DNA from: Rhizomys pruinosus
Lineage: Eukaryota; Chordata; Mammalia; Rodentia; Spalacidae
Assembly (NCBI GenBank): GCA_009823505.1
Contig: VZQC01005710.1
Location: 2,416,035-2,480,034 of the forward strand
Length of the DNA: 64,000 nucleotides
Direction: 5' to 3'
Translations under genes and position numbers: made by a program
Part shown: piece by piece, positions 22,680 through 33,400 of the stretch
How the letters are laid out: every line of letters starts with the position of its first letter
Numbering within the stretch: the stretch's first letter is position 1
Notes under the pieces: model-generated
The model's input: the letters and a program-made list of their open reading frames with translations, nothing else
What the model was told of the DNA's origin: nothing
The model's database searches: none

Positions 22680-22800
22680 ACTTTGCCTACAAGTAGTATT
22701 TACAGAGCCTACACTTGATAAGCACCTTTTATTAGCAACTATGTTAATTTTCTCTGCACAGGTCCTCATTGATTGTTCCCAGTATTTGCACAGACACTGC
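22680..22800 (-). mobile_element. Possible MIR remnant, antisense
   Basis: 'gcctacacttgataagcacc', 'ctgcacaggtcctcattg' and 'cccagtatttgcacagac' have the order of an antisense MIR 3' half. Weak. Confidence 0.35.
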
Positions 22801-22823
22801 AATCTGCTGGCTCCCAGGTAAAG

Positions 22824-22870
22824 GTCTCAGTTGAGAAAGACACAGTGTTAACAGAGTTTGACATATATTT
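22824..22870 (+). repeat. 47-bp direct repeat, copy 2
   Basis: Exact copy of 21295-21341, starting 1529 bp downstream in the same orientation. Flanking bases differ on both sides. Confidence 0.97.
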
Positions 22871-24091
22871 GACTAAGACTCCAGAGATGAGCTGGCAGTT
22901 TTCAGAAATGCCCTGGCATGTATACACAACATAACCAGAGACTGCGGGATGTGATCACGTATGACACTCCCAAACATGCTTCTGTCCAGAATCTACTTGC
23001 CACAATATGAGTGACTTTTCTGAATGATCAGATCTATGGCACTGGAAGCCGGCTTCCTGGCTTTATCATAACAATCATTGTGCTAGGTAGGAAGGCCTCC
23101 AAGTGTCCCCCGTTCATCGGCGAGGTCACCTGCCGGGAATCATCAGCTCCCAAAGCCACTGGACCAGGCTGGCCTCCCCCAGCTGGGCCAATCGAAATCT
23201 CCTCTGGTCCATATTATTAGAGTCTCTTGGGTGTCTGGGCAGAGAAGTGATGTAATCGTGGGCCGAGAAGGCCTGAGGCCTTTGCAAAGGACTTTTCAGG
23301 GCAGGTCACTGTGCAGGGAGTCAGATGGCATGCTGGGGAAGGGGTTGAGTAGGCATGGGGGAGGGGCTGCAACCCCACGGAAGCCTGCTAAGTACCCTGC
23401 CATAGTAGAGCAACCTTCCCACAAGCTCCATCCAGACTCCTGGGATTCCACACCAGGCGACCAAAGATTTAACAGCCAGGACAAATAGATTCTGCTTGAA
23501 ATGGTAGAAACTGAGTTTCCACATTTGAATACTCAGAGCTGTGCCAAACAGTTTTAAAAGGCAAGGAACACTGTCCTGGTGTTTCAGCTTTCTTCTTTGA
23601 AATGTAACAGGCTGCAAGCGTCCTATATGACTTGCAAAAGCATTTCTAACAAAACAGGAAATAAATAAGAATATGGGTTTACACAATTAAAAAAAACTCC
23701 TTTGTAGGGCTTGGTGGGAATGAATATAGAGTTAACAAAACAAGACTATGAACTGGCCATGCGAAACAAGAAAGCCACCTAATTAGGAAACGGAATACAC
23801 ATGAGGTAGTAGCTTAGACCAAGGGAGGATGGGCCACTTCTAAAAAGTTACAAAGAGCCTGGGTGGGTAACTCGGGATTACTCGGGAAGCAGCTGCCAAC
23901 ACCACTGCCTAGCCTTGCCAGCTTTAGCTAATGCACATACAGGCCAACTATTTACATTTGAATTTCAGATAAACATTAACCAAGTTGTTTAGAGTAAGCA
24001 GATGCCACATACTGCATGAAATACAGACATGCCAGAAGGTTTTGTTGTCACTGATCTGTCATTCTAAGTCCCATGCCTTATCTGGAAGGTT
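22871..24091. other. Unassigned non-coding DNA
   Basis: No recognised repeats or exons. Open frames at 23231-23488 (plus) and 23321-23686 (minus) overlap each other and show no domain. Confidence 0.45.
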
Positions 24092-24410
24092 ACTTACTTT
24101 CTGTTGCTCTGATAAAACACACATGATAAAGGCAACGTATGGAAGAAAGAGTTTATTTGGGCATCCATAGTGGTGGGGTGGCATGGCAGCAAATGGCAGA
24201 AAGCTGAGACCACATTCACCCACAGACAGGTGGGGGGGCACAAACTGGAAGTGGGGTGAGGCTATGAACTCTCAAAGCCCGGGGCCCCATGACATGTGAC
24301 ATACTTCCTTCAGGAAGGCTGTCTGCTTAAACTTTCCATGACCTTCCCAGCACTGCCAGCTGGGGCCAAGTGCCTGACCCTGTGGGGAACGTGCCATTCA
24401 AACCACGTCA
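24092..24410 (-). mobile_element. MaLR-type LTR, antisense
   Basis: 'ttctgttgctctgataaaac', 'agaaagagtttatttgggca', 'gtggcatggcagcaaatgg', 'ctctcaaagcccggggccc' and 'gtgccattcaaaccacg' form an antisense rodent MaLR-type LTR. The reversed polyadenylation signal lies near the left end. No internal region is attached. Confidence 0.7.
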
Positions 24411-24471
24411 CCCAGCAATGCTACTTCTATCTCAGGGATGGCTAACTAGTGCTCACAAGTAATAGTCATGG

Positions 24472-24473
<2 letters not shown>

Positions 24474-24526
<53 letters not shown>

Positions 24527-24560
24527 CTCCCTCCTTTCTTCTCTCCTCCTTCCTTCTTAG
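24474..24560. repeat. (CT)n microsatellite
   Basis: About 24 CT dinucleotides followed by a pyrimidine-rich stretch to about 24560. Confidence 0.97.
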
Positions 24561-24913
24561 GGAACCCTTCACCTTTACAACTCAGTTTCTTCTAATCCTT
24601 TTCTGTCAAATTGTGCACTTAGAAATGCAATCTGCACCAGGAGAATTGCAGGCCTGCCTGTGCCTTGTAGCTTGTCAGTGCACAGGGCACCAACACGTTG
24701 TATACAAGACACTTGCAACCCAGACTCCAAGTGGAGCTAAGAATGTCCCCGCTGCTCATCCATTTCTTTAGCAAGTAGGACCCGAGACCTCCTAAGAGAC
24801 TAGAGTAGAAATTTTGATAAATACTCTCTCATCCTCAATATAAGTAAGTAAAACTTCAAATCTGAAAACATCCACTAAGAAGGTTGCTTGATTTATTTCT
24901 TAAAAACATGATC

Positions 24914-25110
24914 TGGGCTGGAAGTGGCTTAGTAGGTAAAGGTGCTTTCCATCAAGCCTGGTGATCTGAGTTTCTTTCTTGAGACCTACATGGTAGACAG
25001 AGAAAACTGACTCCTGCTAGTTCTCTGTGTGACCTCCACATGTGTGTTGTAGCCTGTGCACATATGCACACATTTACCCACAAATAAAAATATAATAAAG
25101 ACAAAACAAA
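24914..25110 (+). mobile_element. B4-class SINE (RSINE1-like)
   Basis: 'gggctggaagtggcttagta' and 'aagcctggtgatctgagt' form a tRNA/ID-like head; 'gagaaaactgactcctgc', 'ctctgtgtgacctccacatg' and an A-rich tail follow. The antisense form of this layout is at 33845-34030. Confidence 0.75.
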
Positions 25111-27519
25111 ACAAAAAGAATGGAAGCCATTTCTGGTTTTCCTTGGTGTTTGGTCCTACACAGTGGGGAACTGTCACCATAGCAACTGGGCTCCTTTCCG
25201 AGGTGGTCAGGCAGTCGAATGCCTGGTATTTCCCTATGGGAACTTTGGGCCCCTGGGCTATCAATGCATTACAAACCTTAGTGATGTCAACAGTTTGAAG
25301 CCTTTCTGGATTACATCATCATACAGACTGTTTTCACAATCCTGCTCCCTCATCTCTTAATTTCTACCTGTGTCTGAGCAGTTCCAGCCTGGACTGGGGC
25401 TGAGGATGGAGCCTGTGGTGGGAACCGCCCTGCCCAGGGCTTGGGTGAATGACATTGGTGACACTCATCCCTCAAAGCAGAAAAGTGAAAGAAGCTCTTG
25501 ACTGAGGGCTTGAGATGTGTCACGTGCCTTGCTATGGACTGACCTTGTAACCCAAGAAGGTCCATCAGCCGCCTGCTGCATGTCTGCCTTCTTATATGGG
25601 CCAAGGCGAAGGGTTGGTGAGCAGACTTGTAAGCCCCACCCCAGCCCACAGAGAGAGGTGCTTCACCCCCAGCTCCTTGCATCCGAGGTGTGCTTTTCAC
25701 ACAAGCAAAACAAAGAGGTACCTAGTCATACAAACAAAATACATGTTTTGGTTTTCTATCAGCCAAGGTCTAGACCACTGCTGCTTCAGGGTGGTGAAAG
25801 GGTCCTCAAAGGAGGGAGGTCCATCAACCCTGTCTGTGGAGGAAGTTCTAGCTAGAGGAACATCCTGGGCACCTCAGATCTGCAGTGGGTTACAGAGGCT
25901 GGGGCCCAGCTGAGACAGAGCTGTCCTAGTCCCTGAGCCGGTGTCTCCTCCAGGGGCTGGGAAGCCAAGGCTGTAGCAGAGACAGACACCAACTGTTTTG
26001 AGTATCTGTTTCATCAAGCGGCTCCCCTAAGCTAGAGGCCGAATTGTGTGTTTCTTGTGCATTTTGTGACCAAGAGTATAGAAAGCTCTGAGCTGCACCT
26101 TCTGCTCTGTCCCCTCCGTGGAGGAGCAAGTCACAGACACCTGTTCCTGTTTTTTGCCTGGCACTCTGCCATCCCCACAGGAAATTTTTTGCCAGATTTT
26201 GCAGGTACAAGATGGGCTGAACATCTTGGTCAGGGTCTGTAGTTGGTACAAAGACTGGAGTCTGGTGTCTGTGCCTCTCCAAGGTGGAAACTGACACGCG
26301 AGCCCCAGGAATCTGCAGATGGTGTGGCTTCAGCGATGGAACATTTTGAGAACAAATATCTCAAAAATGCCAGCAAGAGAGAACTAACTGCACAAAAACT
26401 CCTGGCGTGGTGAATAATATTATCTGGTTTTGATTTATTGATATTGAATAAGAATAAAAGAGGGTGGAGATCCATTTTGGAAAGAAATTTTATTCTTTCC
26501 ATAACTTGAGGGGGGAAAAGCCAACGCAGAGATACCTTGAGCTGCCAGTTTCTGGGAAGAAGGAGTGTGTAAAACGACATTGGCCTTCCTTCAAAGCCCC
26601 AAAATACGCAAACGATTCATAGATCCTGGAATTTGGAGTGAGTGCCTGTCATAGGAGGAGACACAAGACACAGTGCCTTGTAAACCATGCAGTGTGCCCG
26701 AGCCTGGTACTTAGTTTAACCTGGTGTCAATGTGAGATGCCATTGGGGGATAGGGAGAAGAGAAGAGATGCAGCTGCAGACGAGTCATACTTGGTCAGGG
26801 CCTGCTTATTGGGGATGACAGGGCTGAGATTCAGCTGTGAGAATCTCTCTCCAAAACAGTCTGTCTGGCTATAATTGGCATCAAAGGCATCAGCAGCTGC
26901 AGTGGAAATTGTGCATTGTAGCCCCAGGCTCTGACCCTGTCTCCCTGTGCAGCCTGCCCATCTTGAGGACATGATAAACCTTTGTATGAGATCTTTATTC
27001 CTTGCAAAAGTTGAAGAAGGTTGTTTTATAATCAAAAGTATTTTTCTCCAACTCACCCAAGTTCTCTTCTCTTCCCTGGATGAACTTCTTTAAGTCTATC
27101 TTCTCCATGGAACATGAACTGTGCATTTCACATTTTTGTGTTTTTTAGTCTCTGTTCTGGAAGTTACATATTTGTCCCATAGGCTTTTTGCTCCTAGTGA
27201 AATTTTCTCTGGAAATGAATTGCATCCTTGGCTTTGATGCTGAGAACATACTGATGTTAGCTCCTTCCTTCAAATATGTCAGGGACAATCTCAGCCTTGA
27301 AGGACAGCAGCTGGTATGGCATGGAGCTTTCCAGATAAGCTGTTTATGTGTTATGGATGGCAGAGTCAGAGGAATGGAGCTGCCCAAGCTCCCTGGAGCC
27401 CAGAATATCATCCATCCAAGGTGTCCAACACTGAGCTACATTGCTAGGCTTTGGTTTTCCTAGTGTCCCAGTTCTTTCATTTCGAAATGAGATGGCATGC
27501 AACTTGTTTTGGCTTTTAT
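25111..27519. other. Unassigned non-coding DNA
   Basis: Many overlapping short open frames on both strands, none convincing. AT-rich unique blocks occur near 26400-26480 and 27000-27140. No repeats are named with confidence. Confidence 0.4.
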
Positions 27520-27708
27520 AAGAGCCTGTTGTAAAGAGACATTTTAAAAAGACTCTGAACTTTTAAAGTATTTAAGGTTTTTTTTTAAGATTGTGGGGCT
27601 CTTAAAGTTGTACTGTTTTATATTGTGATAATAATGTTAACATGGGGATAAGAAATGGGAAATTTGTGATTTAATAGTGATGTGTTTGTGTGTCAAGTTG
27701 ACACACAG
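27520..27708 (+). mobile_element. MaLR internal-like sequence, sense (inverted arm)
   Basis: This block, including 'cttaaagttgtactg', 'tgttaacatggggataag' and 'gtgatgtgtttgtgtgtcaa', is the reverse complement, with divergence, of the DNA to the right of the LTR at 27715-28112 (28118-28253 and continuing at 28403-28437 and 28686-28735). The two arms therefore face each other across the LTR. Confidence 0.65.
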
Positions 27709-27714
27709 TATTTC

Positions 27715-28112
27715 TGTTCTAGTTTGCTTTCTATTGCTGCAATAAAACACTGGCCTGGCCAAAACCAACTTGGGGAGGACAGGGTTTATTTGGCTTACAG
27801 CTCACACTTCATCAAGGGAAGCCAAGGCAGGAACTCAGGGCAGGGAGTCCTGGAGCTGAAGCACAGACCAGAGAGGAGCACTGCTTACTGCTTGCTCCCC
27901 CAGCCTGTGCTCAGCCAGATCTTCTTATATAACCCAGTGCCACCTGCCCAAGTGTGGCACCAGCCACAGTGGGCTGGGCCCTCCCATATCAGTCAATAAT
28001 CAAGGAAGTGCTTCATAGACATGCCCACAGGCCAATCCAACATAGGACATTCCCCAGCTGCAGGTGCTTCTTCCCAGGTGTGTCAAATTGACGTCTGAAG
28101 CTGTCCAGCACA
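27715..28112 (-). mobile_element. ORR1-like MaLR LTR, antisense (3' LTR of a full element)
   Basis: Starts TG ('tgttctagtttgctttct') and ends CA ('gctgtccagcaca'). Inside are 'caacttggggaggacaggg', 'gccaaggcaggaactcagg', 'cagtgggctgggccctccc' and 'catgcccacaggccaatcc', the classic ORR1-type pattern in antisense. A second diverged copy at 30043-30410 and internal sequence between them make this part of a complete element. Confidence 0.8.
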
Positions 28113-28253
28113 GTCGACCCCTGGTCGACTTAACACACAGACACATCACTGTTAAATAGTTCCAGTTCTTGTCTCCAATATCACATGTTAATATCTCAAC
28201 ATAGAAGGTAGTACAACTTTAAAAGTCCCAGTCTTTAAAATTCTAATACTTTA

Positions 28254-28402
28254 GCCGGGCGTGGTGGTGCATGCCTTTAATCCTAGCACTCGGGAGGCAG
28301 AGGCAGGCAGATCTTTGTGAGTTCAAGTCCAGCCTGGTCTACAGAGTGAGTTCCAGGACAGCTGGGACTACAGGGAGACCCTGTCTTAAAAAGACCAAAA
28401 AA
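28254..28402 (+). mobile_element. B1 SINE
   Basis: 'gccgggcgtggtggtgcatg', 'gggaggcagaggcaggcag', 'ccagcctggtctacagagtg' and a short A-rich tail. The 17-bp target duplication aaaattctaatacttta is perfect (28237-28253, 28403-28419). Young. Confidence 0.97.
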
Positions 28403-28437
28403 AAAATTCTAATACTTTAAAAGCTCAATATTTCTTT

Positions 28438-28685
28438 TTTTTAATTTTAATTTTATTTATTTATTTTCTATGTGTATGAATGTACTGTCTGCATGTAGGT
28501 CTGTCCACCTGTGCAGTGCAATGCTGCGGAGGTCAGAATTGGGTCTCAGATTCTCCCAGAACTGGAGTTCTCCTGGAATTGGAGTTACAGACGGTTCTCA
28601 GCTGCCATGTGGGTGCTGGGGATTGAACCCGGGTCCTCTGCAAGAGCAGTCAGTGCTCTTAACCACTAGGCTATCTCTCCAGCCC
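28438..28685 (-). mobile_element. B2-class SINE with internal duplication, antisense
   Basis: Antisense copy of the same subfamily as 6524-6773; it has the doubled 'aactggagttctcc/tggaattggagtt' motif. The target duplication taaaagctcaatatttcttt is perfect over 20 bp (28418-28437, 28686-28705). Inserted 16 bp beyond the preceding B1. Confidence 0.96.
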
Positions 28686-29260
28686 TAAAAGCTCAATATT
28701 TCTTTAAAATAATCTAAAGTCTCTTAACTTTGGGTTCCTGTAGAAGAAAAAGTAAAACCACAACTTAAGTGTTTCTTATTCCAAGGGGGAAGAACCAGGG
28801 AGCAGTCAGGTCAAAGCAAAACCAAATCAGACACTGTGAATAGCTCAGTGTCCTATGTCTGGGCTTCGCTCATGAACTTCAGGGCTCTGCAAGGCCTAGG
28901 CAGCTCCACCTCCCTGGTTTTTCAGTCTGCATCCTACACAGCCTGTCTTGTAGGCTCAGCCTGGCGCCATCCACACCTGTCACTGTCCTGGGTGGTGGCC
29001 CACAGTTCTCACATCTCCAGAATGCTTGGGTCTCTACTGCCACCAAGGCTGTGTCTTCACGAATGGCCTCTCCTGGCATCTCAGGGTGCCAAGGCTCAGG
29101 TTCTCTCCACGACCCTTTCAATTCTGCAGCTTTCCTGCCACCAAAGCCAGTACCATGCAGGAGACTCTTTACATATTACCAGCGTGGCTTTCAGCCTGGG
29201 ATGTAGCCTTCATGAAATTCCTCCCAAAAGATTTCACCTCAGTGATGCTGGTCTCTTCTT

Positions 29261-29476
29261 TTTAAAATTATTGTATTATTTTCATTTTATGTGTATGAAT
29301 GTATTTCATACATGTATGTAAGTGTACCCGTGTTGTACAATGCTCACAGAGATCAGAAGAAGGTGTTAGTTCCCCTGGAACTAAAGTTATAGATAGTTGT
29401 TAGGCACCATGTGGATGCCAGAAATTGAACCCAGGTCCTCTTCAGACCCAGCCAGTGCTCTTAATCGCTGAGGCAT
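29261..29476 (-). mobile_element. B3-class SINE, antisense, older of two at one site
   Basis: 'cattttatgtgtatgaatg', 'cccctggaactaaagttat', 'gcaccatgtggatgcc' and 'gcatctgctgg' at the head end, without the internal duplication. It is more diverged than its neighbour. The left flank is atgctggtctcttctt (29245-29260). Confidence 0.92.
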
Positions 29477-29492
29477 CTGCTGGTCTCTTCTT

Positions 29493-29742
29493 TTTTTTAT
29501 TATTATTAATTTTATTTATTTCTGTATGTGTATGAATGTACTGTCTGCATGCAAGTCTGTGCACCCGTGTCGTGCAATGCCGCGGATGTCAGAAGAGGGT
29601 GTCAGATTCCCCTGGAACTGGAGTTCTCCTGGAATTGGAGTTTCAGACGGTTCTCGGCCACCATGTGGGTGCTGGGGATCAAACCCGGGTCCTCTGCAAG
29701 AGCGGTCAGCGCTCTTAACCGCTAGGCCATCTCTCCAGCCCC
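29493..29742 (-). mobile_element. B2-class SINE with internal duplication, antisense, second insertion
   Basis: Nearly identical to the reverse complement of 6524-6773, including the doubled motif. The target sequence occurs three times around this pair: 29245-29260, 29478-29492 (first base changed) and 29743-29758, so this element re-used the target of the older SINE. Confidence 0.96.
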
Positions 29743-30042
29743 ATGCTGGTCTCTTCTTAATCATAGGTGATTTTTTCAGTCCCAGCTGATCAGAAACCAT
29801 TGATTCTCAACTCAAAATACCACACAAACAGCCTTTTAGTCTTTGATGGACCCTCTGACTTCCCTCTGAAACTTTGCAAGCCACTCCTCTATCTTTCAGC
29901 ATTACCTTCTAAGGAACAGCTCACTAAGATCCAACTGCTCAATGGAGTTTTCAGCTGGAAGCTCCAGATACTTCCACAGTCCTCCCGGAAACAACAGGGT
30001 CAGGTCTGTCGTAGCAATAGCCCACGTTCTGGTACCAATTTC

Positions 30043-30410
30043 TGTTCTGGTTTGGTTTCCTTTGCTGTGACAAAATGCTGACAGAAAGCAAGTTGGGGAA
30101 GAGAGGGGTTATTTCAGCTTACAGTACAGTCTTTCACAGTGGGCAGCTAAGGCAGGAGCTCAAGCAGGAACTCTGGGGCAGGAGCTGAAGCAGACAGTGA
30201 CAACCAAGCTTCCTGAATTGCTCCTCTGGCCAGTGCTTTCTTATAAAGCCCAGGACCACCTGCCGTGGGGTATCACCACCCACAATGGGTTGGGCTCTTC
30301 CATTTCAACAATCAAGAAAATGCCTCACAGACCTTACCACAGGCCAGTCCAATAGAGGAAATTCCCCAGCCGAGGCTCCCTCCTTCCAGGTCTAATTGAC
30401 GGCTGAAGAC
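30043..30410 (-). mobile_element. ORR1-like MaLR LTR, antisense (5' LTR of a full element)
   Basis: Starts 'tgttctggtttggtttcc' and contains 'agttggggaagagaggggt', 'aaggcaggagctcaagcag', 'gggttgggctcttccattt' and 'ccacaggccagtccaatag'. It is homologous to 27715-28112 but diverged and is truncated at its right end ('gtctaattgacggctga'). The two LTRs in the same orientation flank the internal region. Confidence 0.78.
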
Positions 30411-33400
30411 CCAGCAGAGCCCCAGAGCATGGCAGCTTCTGTTAGCTGCCCTCTTCACAGGACTCTCTGAAAATCTGACCCCCACCCAGGAGTCTAGCAG
30501 ATGCCCAGTGGTGCAGAAGGGCATGCCAGCCTCCTGTGTAGGGCAACTCGCTTCACTGGCTCTGGGAGTCATCACAGCCCCTGCCTCAGGCTTTGGGATT
30601 TCTTGAATGCAAATGCCACTTAATCTTCCTCCTCTTCTTGTTCTGGGCAAGTCCCAGAGCTTCAGGCATGGGCGGAGGTTTCCCATCATGCTCCGTGAAG
30701 TCTTCCTCTGTCTGTCTGCCCAGCTGCTCTGAGCAGAGGCCTTGAAGCAGCCATGACTCCCATCCTTCCTCCCCAGTGACATCCTTTCATCTTTTTCCTT
30801 GGAGTCTCTGCGAGAGGCTCCCTTTACAGGTCTGCACACTAGGTTTTGTCTCCACATGGCAGTCAGGGTGGTGCTTTTCCCAGCCCTTTCATGTCATCGG
30901 AAACCTCAGCGCCATAGTGAGACTAGAATTCCAGCTCCTCACTGTGGTCACAGGTCCTTGGCCTGACTCTCATCCAAAGGTCTGAGGACTCTGGTCCGTC
31001 TTTCAGACCTGCAGCCTTCTTTGCATCATCAAGCATACTGTGCTCTTTCCTGCCCCAGGACCTTTGCACACAAGGCAGGTGCTTGGACTCTATTGCTTGC
31101 CCTCTCCTTTAACCAGCCTCCTGCCCTCTTAGGCTTCAGTCCCCCCTTCCTGTGTTCCCTCCCTTTCTTGTGCCCCTCCCTCTGGCTGCTCAGTCTAGCA
31201 CCAGATTCTCAATGGTTTCCCCCAACTCTTGACTTCCTTCTTGGGAACTTAGATTGGCTCCCAGCCTCTCCAGTGAGGCCTATGAGGATCCACCAGATGT
31301 CACCATGTCCCCCATCTGTGGGCATGCACATTTATTTGAGTACATGTGCATATGTGTATCCACATGAAACACATGTGTGCTCCTGTGTGTGGGTGTGCAC
31401 ACTGGCATGTGTGTGCATCACATTCAGCTCTACAGCTCTACCTTTAATGTCTACTTTAAAAATAAACTGGTAAAACTAGAGCCTCTTGCATTTGTCCTAG
31501 ATGCAAGATCAATGCCAGGTGCCCAGGGAGGGGTGGGCTTGCGTGTGGAAGGTGGACAGGAATTCGGAGCCTGCACCCAACCACAGTAGGTCCTACCCAT
31601 GCATCCCTGCCCTGTGAGAAGCACCTTTGTGCCAGGGCTGGTGCCGATTATACACAGGCATGAAGGGGAATTCCTGCCATCATCCTGGGTTCCTCTGGGT
31701 GTGTAGGGCTTGTCTGTTTGGGCGAAGGCCCTGGCACTAGGATGTCCTCACCAGAAAATGAGTCAGGTCACAGCATCCCAGTGCCACCCTGTCTGTTGAC
31801 AAAGCACATCACACTAGGAACAAGTGCCGAGTTTCTTGGCTTCCTTCTCACTGCCAATCTCCTGGCACCAGAAATAAGCTTTTATCTGGGAGTGCCAGGC
31901 CCTCCTCCTTTGCATCCACTCCCCTCTGCCTTCTTCCCCCCTGGCCCGCCCACCTCCCTGAGCCAGTTCTCTGAGGGTCAGGGGCTGTGATGTGTCCCTC
32001 AATCCCTGGAGGCAGAGCTTTGCCCTTTTGTACTTGGGGGAGGGGCCACGGCTTGAATACCCATGAATACCCCGCCTGTCCTTGGGGAAGTGGCCGGGAA
32101 GCCCTTAGTGGCCTGTCTTGAGCTCCTGCTGAGGTTTCCGCTCCCCAGGTTTGTAAGTAGCTGGAAGCACAGCTGGGCTGCAGGGACTCTGGAACCCACG
32201 GGGGACAAGGTGCTTTATGGTCCCCCCTGGTTCCCTCATCTGTGAAAACAATCACCGTTGTCCCCCACCCATCTCCAGGAGAGTTCCTGAATGCGTGGGA
32301 ATCCTGAGATGTTTGGGGAATTGTTCTGGTTTCCAGGGCAACCTGTGCTGGAGAGGCCTGGACTGGGTGGTTGGAGTTGGGAGGGGAAGGGGGGAAGGAC
32401 TCCGAGGTCCCCCTTTGTCATGGGCTGAGGCATCATCTCTGAAGAGGTGGGCAGCCTCAACTTGATAAACAGTTTTATTGCTTTTAAGCAGAGCAAAGCC
32501 TTCTTCCCTATTGCTGAGTCCCACTGCCACATGATGCTGGGATGGAGCTGTGCCTGGAAAGGGGGCCCTTGCCCTGCCCACACACGTGGAGTTAAAGACA
32601 CCATGCTGGGGTAGGATAGTGTTCATGTACTTGGGGTAAAGGAACATTCTGTTCTCAAGAGGATGGCCCCAGAGTGGTGATTTCAGTTGGAGGACTTTAA
32701 AACGGTTAGAATCAAATGGATGTGCATCCAGGAATATGGCAGGTAGGCATTCTTGTAGCAATGCACAAAAGAGGCCCAGAGACCACCTGGAGAAAGAGTT
32801 CTGCCAACAACAGACAACACTCACTTTCAGCTCCACTGCTCAGCTGGGAACTGGGGTTGTTTAGAACATGCCACTTAAGTGAAATCTTTCTTCCCAAGCA
32901 GGAGAGGGCCCTTGGTTAGCCCTCTGTGTCAGGGCACAAAGTGAGTAGTCTCCTGAGCCCCCTCCAACAGCTGCTGCAGGGAGGGACAGGGTGTCCCCAC
33001 CCATTTTCTGCTTTCTAACCCTCCCGCCCCCCACTTCTTTATGTCAGTTTAAAACAAAATGTGGAGAGATTCTCCAAAGAACAGTGACATGTGTCTGGAA
33101 ACAACAAAACTCTACAGAATGTGTGCAATAAAGGTGAGCTAGGGAGGAACCCTGAAGGACAAAAGTGGGCGGGCTGTCAGATATTTTGAAACAATTTTGG
33201 CTACAAGGATCATTAACCATGGTGACACTGGTCTGAGGTTGGACATTTGCTAGACAGGAATTTTTGCGGAAATGCTTCTTCCACGGGACTGTGGGGAACT
33301 AGGCGCAAGCCTAAGGCTCTGGTGGAGTCCTCTGTGACAGACGGGCGTGTCAGGCTGTCTCATGGGAGAAGCGGTCCCTTTCTCACAACTCCCAGCATTA

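Larger units (their letters stand above)
28113..30042 (-). mobile_element. MaLR internal region, antisense, with four SINE insertions
   Basis: Non-SINE blocks 28113-28253, 28686-29244 and 29759-30042 form a continuous internal region about 1.0 kb long. Recognisable pieces are 'gtcgacttaacacacagac' next to the left LTR, 'ctgtgtcttcacgaatggcc' in the middle, and 'cagggtcaggtctgtcgtag' with 'tctggtaccaatttctgt' against the right LTR. The 161-codon plus-strand frame at 28836-29321 is antisense to the element. MaLR elements encode no reverse transcriptase and none is seen here. Confidence 0.7.

Noticed and set aside
28836..29321. 161-codon plus frame
   Set aside because: Lies antisense within the MaLR internal region and ends in a SINE.
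28113..30042. Search for reverse transcriptase or envelope remnants between the two LTRs
   Set aside because: None seen; consistent with a non-autonomous MaLR rather than a coding provirus.
30312..30857. 181-codon minus frame
   Set aside because: Starts in anonymous DNA and runs into the MaLR LTR; no protein features.
32252..32836. 194-codon minus frame
   Set aside because: Overlapped by other minus and plus frames; low-order composition and no recognisable motif.
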